Position numbers and translations under genes: made by a program | From: Eunapius fragilis | Lineage: Eukaryota; Porifera; Demospongiae; Spongillida; Spongillidae | NCBI GenBank assembly: GCA_963681505.1 | Contig: OY811990.1 | Location: forward strand, 3,549,165-3,613,164 | Length of the DNA: 64,000 nucleotides | Direction of reading: 5' to 3' | The notes under the pieces: generated by a model | What the model was told of the DNA's origin: nothing | The model's database searches: none | What the model saw: only the letters and a program-made list of their open reading frames with translations | In this document: positions 54,374-64,000 of the stretch, one piece after another | Numbering within the stretch: the first letter of the stretch is position 1 | Layout of the letters: each line of letters starts with the position of its first letter

Positions 54374-55797
54374 GTGGGTGTGGCTGTAGTTAGTGATGTG
54401 ATGATGTCATATATATGGTCACTTCTGAAGGACAATGTTCACACCACCGCTGGTAACATCACCTACTACTCTGTCCTCCATGACTTTGGTACCAGAGCAT
54501 TCTCTTATCATGCATGTGACTACCATGGGGACTGCTCTGAGGACGTGATCATCACTGTTAATATTACATTTGTCAACTACCCACCCTTCCCCATACGTCC
54601 ATTGGAGGCGGAGACACTGGAGGACACGCCCATCATCATCAACGTCTCGTACTACTTTGATGATTTTCAGGTCCCTCCATGGGTGGTGGGTGTGGAGGCC
54701 AGTGAGGGTGACTGGCTTTTTGTGGACCGATCAGTGCAGGACCATCACTTCCTCATTTACTACAAGCCTCCCTTATACCAGTATGGCGACTTCTTTGTTA
54801 CCATGAGTGTGTGCGATAATAATGTTCCCTATGTCATCATTGTCGTGGTGACATGAGTGAACTACTCACCCTCCATTGATGTGGACCATCTCCACATGTA
54901 ATATGGTATGGAGGCTTGTCTAAACACTTGATAACATCCATCAGCGATGTTGATGTGGGTAGTCAGTTTGGTACAGCCATCATCCAAGTGGACAGCTCCA
55001 ATGGTACCTGGCAGTTCAGCACAGATGGAGGACATTGCTGGGTCACATTGACCAATGTCTGCCCACAAAACGCTACCCTGCTCTGGTCATCCCCTATTGC
55101 AATGAACAAGGTGAGGTTTGTTCCCAACAAGTACTTCTTCGTGAACGTGTCCCTCTGGTTCCTGGCCTGGGACCTAACATCAGGTGAGGCTACGGGTACC
55201 CAGTCCATAGATGTCACAGTGGCTGACCCCCTCCACGGAGCCTTCAGTACCTCCCAGACCTCTGCCACTGTACCCGTCATCCATTTTAACAATGCTCCCA
55301 TGTTGGCACCAGGAGCCAAGCTCCTCCCTATATTGGAGGACACACCCACCTCTAATAACAATGGGACAGCAGTGGCAGATATCGTGACTGGAGTTTACAT
55401 TGATGTGGATCCTGGATCTGAAGTGGGTGTGGCAGTGGTGGGCGTGGACCTGAGGTATGGGGTGTGGCAGTGGTGGTATCCCCAGTCCAAAACATGGCAG
55501 ACGTTTGTGGGGGACATCTACTAGGTGTGGTGGTACCCAAGGACCCCTAGGTATAGAAGGCCACCCTCCTCGCTGGAGACTGTCGCGTACCATTCCTGTG
55601 GAACTTCAACACACTCAAGGACACCAGGGGAATTTACAGACCTGCCTCTGATGTCCCTTACATCACCATTCTTGATCCTACTAAACCAGACCCACGACCT
55701 GATCCATAACCTCACCCATATGATCCTCCTAGCCATCTTCTGTGTGGTGGTCATTGCCATCATCCTGGTGGTGGTGTTCTACTGTTATCACCAGTAG
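54374..55797 (+). CDS. Cadherin-like type I membrane protein, 3' part
   Basis: Open frames 54374-54856 and 54916-55524, plus a final segment to 55797, cover the 3' end of a large extracellular protein. Repeats: GNITYYSVLHDFGTRAFSYH ACD and PLEAETLEDTPIIINVSYYF D, then the domain DVDVGSQFGTAIIQVDSSNG TWQFSTDGGHCW with VRFVPNKYFF and VSLWFLAWDLTSGEATG. A second such repeat begins TAVADIVTGVYIDVDPGSEV. It ends with HDLIHNLTHMILLAIFCVV VIAIILVVVFYCYHQ, a single TM with a very short tail. Small frame changes (around 54857, and after WQTFVGDIY at 55524) mean introns or decay. Sequons suggest glycosylation. The gene converges on T5. Confidence 0.65.
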
Positions 55798-55965
55798 ATA
55801 ACGTAGCTGGCATTGGTCTGGGGACTTGGCTGGATCCAACATTCCTGATGTAGAAAATCTTGCTCTGTTGCCATAGTTACAATTTATATTACCACGTTTC
55901 AGTTCAAACATCAATCTTACTAAGCCACAATTCATACACTATATTATCCAACTATGACATCACCT

Positions 55966-58541
55966 CTACACAGAATACTTCAATACAGTCTTAGCACCAC
56001 AGTTGGCTACATACAGAATACTACTTATAGGATCCAGTGCAGCACCCTGGAGATTAGAGAGATTGCCAACTGTGTGGATCTTGTTTCCCTGAGGATCAAA
56101 GATGGAGAGACAATTGCCACTGTTCTCACAGACAAAGCTGTAACCTTCTTCATCAATTGCTATTCCAGATGGACTCTTTACAATTCCATATGATCTGACA
56201 TAGGTCCCCTCTGGTGTGAAGACTTTGATGGTGTCAGAACCCCAGCCTCCAACATGGATGTTCCCTTGAGGGTCCAAGGCAAGACCCAATGGAGGGTTAA
56301 AACCCTGTGCACCAGAGACATTTCCATTTATGGTCAACAGCCAGTGGCCAGTTTGATCCAACATCACCACCCTTTGGTTGCCACTATCAGCAACAATCAT
56401 CCTATCTCTTTGGTCAACAATAACTGATATTGGGTAACTAAACTGTCTCTGACCTGATCCATGTTGGCCGAACTTTTGTAGGAACTGTCCTCCTGTTGTC
56501 AGCTTCTGAATGCGACTATTGCCATAGTCAGCAACATACATCACATCTCCCTTGATGGATATACCATTTGGAGAACTGAACTGACCACTACCTATGGTTC
56601 TCTTCTCATGACCACCTTGGTCATACACATGAATACGGTTATCACTACAGGTTACATAGATGTCTCCACTGTCATGGACGGCAATACCATATGGACCACC
56701 ACTACAACTGATAACTTGCTGGGGGTCACATAAGGTGCTGTAGCTAGGCCTCACATCAAGGTCATGAGGACTGCCCTGTACATGTTCACCATCCATTGTG
56801 ATGAGGAGCTGGTGAGGACCAGCAGCCTGAGGGGTGAGGGTGATGGTGTAAGTACCATCTCCATGGTCCTCTACCTTTCCTGGGACAACTGCTCCATCAT
56901 GTGACTTGGGCCTCAGCTCAGCCTTCACCTGCAGACCACCATATGGGTACCTCTCTCCCTCTGAGCTCTTGGTCTCCACTTTTACACTATACACCATGTC
57001 CATCCTGGCTGCTGACTTAGAAGACCATGTGCTTTGTGATGGAGGTGAGGCCATTACATGACCAAAGTTGGAGAGTTCCTTCATTAGAGAATCAGTTTGT
57101 AGGGTCACATGTATGTCACTGGGAGTGAGGGAGACTCCCTCAACCTTCTTCAGGGTAGCCGTCAGTTCAGTGGGTAGAAGATCTCCAAGAGCTACCACCT
57201 CATGGTCAGTGTGGGTCTGGAGGATGTGGGAGGTCATCTCAGTGTAGCGGCCAATCTCATCTTGTATCTTCACTAACTGTTCCTTCTGGAGGGACAGAGC
57301 TGTTGTCTTGAAAAGTGAAATGGCCTCCATCTCTGACAACAGTGTCGTCTTCCTTTCCTCTATGGCTTGGTGGAGCTGTTCAAAGGCTTGGTTTATGAGC
57401 AGTGTGGCATTCTCTCTGGAAGTCTCAACCTGTTCTGCCATCTTGTCATTGGCACCAATGGCACTGGTCAGCTTTGAGGTCATTTCTTGTGCACACACAA
57501 GTACCTCTCTCATTTCATCTCTGTGGACCTTTGCAATATTGCACACCTCAGCAATCCTGTGGTCCTTATGAAAGACTAGTGTACAGCCTCTGCAGACCAG
57601 ACACTGGCAGGTCTCACAGTAGAATTTTAACTCTTCTTTCTGGTGATGAGGATAGGGGCAGCGATGTTCAGTTGGTGACATGATGGATGGAAGTAGTCTC
57701 ACAGACTCCTGGTCTAGTCCTACCATCTGGTGATGATGGAATATTTTACTGCTCTTGTGGTGCTCATGACATAAGGTACAGAGGAATTGACCACATGTAC
57801 AACAGAACACCACTGCAGGCCCCTTGCCCCCATCAATACAAGCATCACATGACTTTTCCCCACTACTGCCAATTTTGGACATGTACCCAGCCACCTCCAC
57901 CTCAAAGCCAAGATGGAGGTTCTGTGGCATAGCATTGACTCCACCCTCTGGTATGGTGATACTTCTCTGACAGGTAGGACACTCCATCTTCTGCTTGTCC
58001 CCAGACCTCTCTATCTCCATATGCAGACATTGCCCACAGAAAGAGTGTAGACATGGAAGGATCCTAGGGTCTGTGTAGGGCTTAGAGCACAGCTGACATA
58101 TGGTGTGTGGAGGGAAGAGGCCAGATCTGTGGGGGAAAAGAACACGAATTGATACCATAGGAAGTTGGAGAATATCATTGCCCCACACACGTCATATACC
58201 ACTGACGATGATCTTTACCAAGCTTGAATATAGCATTGGAAACGATAAAGATTATTTGATCATTTGTAGTACAGAAAACACCTAGGCCTATCTATTGTTT
58301 AAAGTGACTTCGTGCGCGATGGCTTTGAAGCCTTAACAATACCACAAGGCAATAGTTCTTGTGCAGCAGCAAATAGTAGACCACATAACATCTAGCAGAG
58401 TTGGGACGGAAATAAATGAGCGGACGCCTATGCTGTGCCCATAACTAAGGGTACCATTCGTATAGCAAATTATAGTACATAGGCCTATCTGTTAATGGGT
58501 GTTTGAGCTTACCTGCTACGTACGTCGGGCGATGTCGACAT
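55966..58541 (-). CDS. TRIM-NHL gene T5, complete
   Basis: Exon 1 58541-58513 (MSTSPDVRS, donor gtaagc), exon 2 58126-55966 after ttcccccacag; 729 residues. All domains are present: RING (CQLC...CLHSFCGQC...CPTC), two B-boxes, coiled coil, filamin repeat, six NHL repeats. The first NHL blade is shortened (RTIGSGQFSSPNG, lacking GGSGD). Blade-face residues again differ (TCSDNRIHV, FSSPNG, ADYGNS, FSYP, ADSGNQ, FNPPL, GGWGSD, VKSPSG, NLSNLQG). Its 5' flank matches T3/T4 as far as about 58620 but is more diverged, so it is the older duplicate. It lies tail to tail with the membrane-protein gene, 168 bp apart. Confidence 0.9.
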
Positions 58542-58731
58542 CGCGATATTGGAATATGATTATACCACGCCCTCACGTGCGGGGCTTACGAGAGGGAGTG
58601 GTTCTTTTGGCACGCTACTACATGTGAAGTCTAAAGCCTTCCCCCGACGAGGTGTGATTCTCACGTTTCGGATTGTCCAAGCGGAATGTACACAGCATAC
58701 AAGGTTGTGAACAATCAGGTACAGGGGCGGA

Positions 58732-58976
58732 TCCAGGATTTCAGAAAAGGGGGGGTTGCTAATTAATATTCATGAAGCGGGGAGGGGTCTGGGGCGGAGC
58801 CCCAGCCGCCAACGCTTTTTTATTATATCGTGCGCACAACGCTACATAATACTGCCTTGCCGTTTGTTTGCTCGCAGAGCTGCAGTTGTGTTTCGAATTT
58901 CAGCCATCTTTACTTCGCAATAATTCTAATGATAATTATTCATTACGGGTTTGAAAGGGGGGGTTGCAACCCCCCC

Positions 58977-59010
<34 letters not shown>

Positions 59011-59024
59011 TGGATCCGCCTCTG
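58732..59024. mobile_element. MITE with caggggcggatccagg termini
   Basis: Left end caggggcggatccagg and right end cctggatccgcctctg are inverted copies. Inside are gaaagggggggttgc / gcaaccccccc inverted pieces, a ggggcggagcccc hairpin and a ~30-base C-tract. No coding sequence. A partial relative of the right end is at 25024-25038. Confidence 0.75.
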
Positions 59025-59300
59025 ATTAGGTATGTAGACAAGTAGACTGTCCGACATAACAGCATAAACGATGGCTTTGGATCAGAATGATAACATACGC
59101 TAACATAAATTTATCTTCCATATATGGATAGTGTTTACAGATACTAATAATGTAATTCATATTGTGGTTTTCCCTTATATGGAAGAGGTTTTTTTTACCA
59201 CTCTTGACGTATCATAGTAAGGAATACAAAGTGTTGCTCCAGTCATGTTCAAAAGTATGTTTTGTCCGAGTAATTTCTTGCCGTTCTACGTTCTCAATTG

Positions 59301-59540
59301 TCAGTGTTTCCTCATAGCGACAGCTAGCAACACATTCATGGGACAACTGAGACTGCTCGGAGTACGTTTCTCCCAGATGTGGAGAAAATGGTTCTGGTCA
59401 GCTCCAGCAGGTAAACAGTCACACTCATTCACAAAGGGCCTTGCACCATCCTGTGACCGCAGTTTCTGAAAGCCCTGAACAAGACACACCACACCTCCAT
59501 CTTGCAACTTAAACACAGCTAACAAGATTCCATACAGCAT
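59301..59540 (-). CDS. Unrecognised minus-strand exon candidate
   Basis: A 79-codon frame reads MLYGILLAVFKLQDGGVVCL, VQGFQKLRSQDGARPFVNEC and on to CPMNVLLAVAMRKH. Normal composition, and a possible 3' splice site (attttag) just before the Met. The LLAVFKLQDGG pattern faintly recalls the strand-turn of Rossmann methyltransferases, but this is not enough for a call. Confidence 0.25.
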   Translation of the reverse strand: MLYGILLAVFKLQDGGVVCLVQGFQKLRSQDGARPFVNECDCLPAGADQNHFLHIWEKRTPSSLSCPMNVLLAVAMRKH

Positions 59541-60021
59541 CTAAAATAAAATATAAGAATAAGGCAATAGAAACTGCAACATTATGCATTGGTTAAGCTT
59601 ACATCGTACTGTGGTGTTAAAAGCTCTATGTAGTCCCCTGAATTTACCAAACACTTGTGCTGTGACATGATAGCATGGTGCTCTATCACTTGGTCAGTGA
59701 GCCCGAACAGATCCAAGCATAATGTTGTATATTATCCCGCACTGCAACAACTTGTTGAGGATAGTTGCATGTCTTCCAGCAGAAACAAGCGGCAACTCTG
59801 ACAGATTGCATGAGCACTTTGATGCCTAGGCAAATGAGTACATGTTATATATGTACATGTGTCATGTGTGCATACCTTTCTTGGTGTTTCAGGTTGGTAT
59901 ATAGCTTTTCCAGCCGGCAAGGAGTTTTTACATGGAAATAGTGCACATAATATGTTGTACAAATGCAGAAGAGTACAAGTCTCTCAACGCAGTTCCACAA
60001 CTTGGGATCTAATGTCATGAA

Positions 60022-60400
60022 TTTCTAGTGTTAGTTAACAATTATGGATTAAAGAAATACATACAAAAGTTCATACAGGGGAGTGGGGTAGTAGGAGAAC
60101 AGAGATTTTGAATGAAAAGGGTCATGATTTTCAAGTTTAGTTAAACGATAATTAATTATATAGTAGTTACAGGCAATAGGAAAAAAGATTTTGAATAAAT
60201 AGGGTCATAAATTTCAAGTGTTAGTTAACAATTATGGATTAAAGAAATACATACAAAAGTTCATACAGGGGAAAGTGGGGTAGTAGGAGAACAGAGATTC
60301 TGAATGAAAAGGGTCATGATTTTCAAGTTTAGTTAAACGATAATTAAATATAGGAATACATTATTTAGTAGTTACAGGGCAGTGTGTGGCAATAGGAAAA
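60022..60400. repeat. Two-unit tandem duplication (~188 bp)
   Basis: agtgttagttaacaattatg ... gttcatacagggg ... cagagatt(t/c)tgaatg recurs with a period of about 188 bp. Confidence 0.85.
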
Positions 60401-60409
60401 AGATTTTGA

Positions 60410-61200
60410 ATAAAGAGGGAAACTACATTTTAACATCACCAGTACTATACCTTTCACTTTCTCCATGACACAAGTAGCGTAAATGTTGCAAAACACAAAA
60501 CTTTTTTGCTATGTCTCGACTAGGTGCAAGCCTGTTTCCATGAACATTGTTATTCCGAACATGTGAATTAAAAGACTCAAACCTAAAGAATTAAGTTTAT
60601 TTAAAATGCATAGATACAAGGCAAATAATGTATATCTTTCAGCGCTAAATGATGAAGAGGGTCCAAATTTCATCATATGAGATGAAGAATAAGATGGGTC
60701 TTCTATTTTAGCAGCAGTGCAGGCATGTTCCGCTTTACAGCTTGAACAAACTCAATGCACACCTTGTTCCATTCCTCTGCAAGACATGGTTCGAAAAAAT
60801 TGCAATAAGCAATCTATAAACCTGATCAGAAATTATTAAGTATCCACCATAAAATATAAATGTACAAGTAGAACTTCCTTATAAACATCGCTTAGGTAGG
60901 GCCATAATATGAATGCACACATCTGTATTGAGGTGTGAGGAGACAAATTTCTTCCATTTTTAAAAGTGGAAAAGGAAGCAATACCAAACTACAAATATCA
61001 TGTGGCTGTGTTGGTATGTACATCTGCTATTAATGTGTTTTTACTTTATGAAGAGCACATTTCATGTAGCGCAAGTACTGCAGAAGTGTACTCACCAGCC
61101 AAACTAACACATACAAAGGATGGTTGATGATGCATTTCCACGAGGGGAAACCTCTAACCTAGAAATGCAAACAATGCTGGCTGAAGAGGACTCCATCTTG
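60410..61200. other. No gene seen
   Basis: AT-rich DNA with only short frames. Confidence 0.4.
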
Positions 61201-61213
61201 TATCCTCATGCAG

Positions 61214-61297
61214 TTACAGCCTGCCGGATCACCACCCCCATTATCAGCAGGGTCACCACAGCAGCCTATTGAACCAGTGTATGAAGACTATGCGTGA
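61214..61297 (+). CDS. Possible terminal exon, Pro/Gln-rich
   Basis: After an acceptor-like tgtatcctcatgcag, the frame LQPAGSPPPLSAGSPQQPIE PVYEDYA ends in TGA. The composition and a C-terminal tyrosine-containing tail look like a real protein end, but no partner exon is visible. Confidence 0.25.
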   Translation, partial: LQPAGSPPPLSAGSPQQPIEPVYEDYA

Positions 61298-61299
61298 AA

Positions 61300-62350
61300 C
61301 TTGACATTTTCTAAGATCGGTTTGCCAGTTATATACTCATTTTTGATTTCTTTTATATTCATTTGCTGCCCTGTTCTGATTTGCCAATCTGTATATACTC
61401 ATTTGTACTCATTTGCAATGCAGTGGTCTTTTTCTGATATGGTTGTACTACAATTGATATACACAACCAATTCTTAATTATCTTGCATGTGGAGGGCATT
61501 GCAGCATTGTACAGGGTTGTTTCATCCTGCTACTGTGCCTGCCTGATCTCCTCTGCTGTGCCCACCTGATCTAGTCCATTCACCATTTCCAAAGGACGCG
61601 ACGAATACTGCTTCAGCACACATATATCACCAACTGACCTGGACAGTTGCCACAATCATAAGGTTCCAGGCTCCTCCTCACCCCTCAGTATGGGGTGACC
61701 TTTAGGTCCTGTCTCGTATGAACTAACACTTATTTATATGGGACATCCTCTCCCTGGCTGTACTTAAAGTGTGCAAATTATTAAAATTTCAATTGGATTC
61801 TTAATCGGATCGGGAACGAGGGGTGGGAGTAGGACAAATACACGGATTACCGAAAAGATAGCCACGATGAATTCAAAGGCTTGCTAACTGACCATGAATG
61901 CCAAAACCCCGACATTACATATAAAGAGTTTCGCAGCCTTTGATCGTACTTAATAAGGGTGTACCTCCTTCCCTAAATCATGCTAAATAGTTTGGTCACA
62001 CCTGGAGAATTAAACACTCTCTGCCTGGCTTATAGGGCAAAGGGTTCCTGAATAAGTTTTTTTTTTTTTTTTTCCAGATTGATGATTCGGCTTATTTAAA
62101 GTGAACCCGCCTTTTCTATTTAAAGAACTCGCTTAGTCCCTGCATTGGAAGAATGCTTGACTCGCTACATGGACTGTCACAAATGCGATCGCTGCCAGTG
62201 TCATGGATTTCATTTACTCCGTTTACGATGACTCCAGTCATTGAACTCTAGCGATCAATGACTCCCCGAACATTATAAATGACTCCTTTAGGTATAAATG
62301 ACTCTGCAAATCGCACTGGCGTGCATGCAGGGTGTCTTTTGCCCTCGGCA
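61300..62350. other. No gene seen; T-tract
   Basis: Intergenic sequence with a ~23-base T run near 62059. Confidence 0.4.
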
Positions 62351-62550
62351 NNNNNNNNNNNNNNNNNNNNNNNNNNNNNNNNNNNNNNNNNNNNNNNNNN
62401 NNNNNNNNNNNNNNNNNNNNNNNNNNNNNNNNNNNNNNNNNNNNNNNNNNNNNNNNNNNNNNNNNNNNNNNNNNNNNNNNNNNNNNNNNNNNNNNNNNNN
62501 NNNNNNNNNNNNNNNNNNNNNNNNNNNNNNNNNNNNNNNNNNNNNNNNNN
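62351..62550. other. Assembly gap (200 N)
   Basis: Unknown bases of round length, so a scaffolding gap of undetermined true size. Frames across it are meaningless. Confidence 1.
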
Positions 62551-63810
62551 TATATGCCATAAGTATGGTAAGAGGGCAGGGAACAAACGTGGTGGTCTTA
62601 ATGAGGTCAGACTGCAAACATGTTAGGCAACGACATGTAGTTTTGAGTTTGAATCATCTGACCCTTCCGTTTCTTATGAAAGCACACAACGGCAGCTGCC
62701 TCCATGGGATGCATGGTTTGCACTTCAAGAGCGTTATGAGTAGAGGTATAGGGACCTACTGATGATCTCAGCTGATTCAGGTTGGCTTCCTTTTGCAGGA
62801 TGGCACTGCCCTCATCAGAGCTACTATGCTGCTGTATTGACCCTGATGAACCTTATACACCATTTCATTTCTGATCTCTCCATTAGCACTAGACAGCAAG
62901 GCATTATGCGTACTCCTTTCACTTTGCAGTCTCACTTGAACCATTTACAGCTCACACCAATCAGATCAATTACACTTTTAAAAGCACAATCATTATTTGT
63001 ACCTATCCACACTGATACACTTAAATGACAAAAGCTTGCACTGTAGATCTGACATTAAAATATAAGTCTTAGATTCGGGGCAAACTTACCTGATCAATTA
63101 CCTGATCGATTTTGCATGGACAAAATGGGTAGGTTGTCATTTTTTTTAAAAGGACACACTGACTGGATATGTTTACTTAATTTGTATATATACGGGTAGT
63201 TTAGTTATCCACTAAGCCAGCACACTTCCATACCTACGGATTTCTTTGAATAGATTTTGTATACGCCAAACTACGTAATGTCGAAACCGATGATGATTCA
63301 TACTATGTCTGGAATGATGAGAGCAAGGTTAACGTTTCCATGGCCAAGAAAAGCCAGTGAGATGTACCATTGTAGACCTAGAGAGTAAGTGAAATAATAC
63401 TTGCCTGTTTTAATTATTAAGAAACAACTGATGAAGTAAATTGAAAGTATATTAACCAAATGCATAGCAAGACTATATGACATGCCACTCTTTATATTTC
63501 AATATTAAAATATTTTTCAGAAGAAAACTATGTCCGCGTGAAGTCTTGGTGTCACTTATAAAATCATCTTCCTGTATCGATTGCAATTAGAGATCGTTGC
63601 GAAACTGCACGCGGACCTGATATAACCAATCGGCATGGGGCATCGACGTGTAAAGTGTACACAAAATTCAGACCACAGTAACTCCATGATAGACAGATCA
63701 ATTTCATGCAATTCAAGAAGACGTTGAGGATCTAATTAGAATATGGTACTTTAGTGTCCTTTCAAGTTAGCGGCAATGAGCTCACGCGCACATTGTTTAA
63801 ATCAAGTAAT
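62551..63810. repeat. Repeat R copy C
   Basis: Matches copy A from about 18145 to 19370 in the same orientation (gtatggtaagagggcag, ggcagctgcctccatgggat, cttgcactgtagatctgaca, tatgtccgcgtgaagtc), with more indels. The match stops at caagtaataaaagg, exactly where arrays 1 and 2 begin in the other copies, and no 23-bp array follows. Its left end is cut by the gap. Confidence 0.8.
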
Positions 63811-64000
63811 AAAAGGTTTTTTTATCCTCACAGCCGATTAACCGTTCATGGATGCGCAGCGACTAGAGCGTTAATGTACATTAATCCTAATCGGTACGTA
63901 TTTCCACGAGCGCTTGGATCCAATGAGCATCTGCGCAGAGAGATAATATATCTCTGCATGCATACCCAATAGTCAATACGAACCCATACATGTATGACCA

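Noticed and set aside
62248-62762. ORFs spanning the N block
   Set aside because: The open frame is caused by unknown bases.

Overview
The window looks like nuclear DNA of a non-bilaterian animal, most likely a sponge (inference). The host genes are animal types: TRIM-NHL, TRAF-like, SMYD, RACGAP1 and TRRAP. Introns are short, about 55-520 bp with GT/AG ends. Intergenic DNA is crowded with fold-back DNA elements, minisatellites, long G/C homopolymers and gene fragments. No taxonomic search was possible.

Layout. 0-3.3 kb: a proline/histidine-rich ORF, then a Ulp1/SENP-protease exon followed by four copies of a ~150 bp block. 4.2-7.1 kb: a 650 bp fold-back element, a hAT-type MITE and hairpins. 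7.2-9.2 kb: a TRAF-like gene. 9.8-10.4 kb: a 24-bp minisatellite. 11.3 kb: a second MITE. 12.5-14.0 kb: a glycoside hydrolase 3 pseudogene. 14.7-16.8 kb: a nine-exon SMYD-type methyltransferase. 17.7-20.7 kb: repeat unit R (copy A) ending in a 23-bp minisatellite and a TRIM fragment. 21.3-23.9 kb: TRIM-NHL copy T1. 24.2 kb: an orphan TIL-domain exon. 25.2-30 kb: repeat R (copy B), split by a Penelope-like retroelement inserted in its C-tract, followed by NHL fragment T2. 31-32.5 kb: fragments of RACGAP1, of a membrane protein and of a TRIM gene. 35.6 kb: a TRRAP exon fragment. 36.4-37.1 kb: a cadherin-like ectodomain exon. 37.4-44.1 and 45.3-51.7 kb: a segmental duplication, each copy with one complete TRIM-NHL gene (T3, T4), RACGAP1 RhoGAP exons and scattered TRRAP exons. 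51.8-53.5 kb: a RecQ fragment joined to TRIM pseudogene T6. 53.8-54.4 kb: the 23-bp minisatellite in the opposite orientation. 54.4-55.8 kb: a membrane protein with a C-terminal TM. 56-58.5 kb: TRIM-NHL T5. 58.7-64 kb: a MITE, weak ORFs, an assembly gap and repeat R copy C.

The main theme is the TRIM-NHL family: three complete genes, one frameshifted gene and at least five fragments. All share an almost invariant scaffold, but the paralogues differ in short codon clusters at equivalent positions in each NHL propeller blade. In three places the 3' end of a TRIM copy faces the 3' end of a cadherin-like membrane-protein copy, so the two were probably duplicated as a pair. A diversified recognition family with a nearby store of truncated copies is the most interesting reading, and it is an inference.
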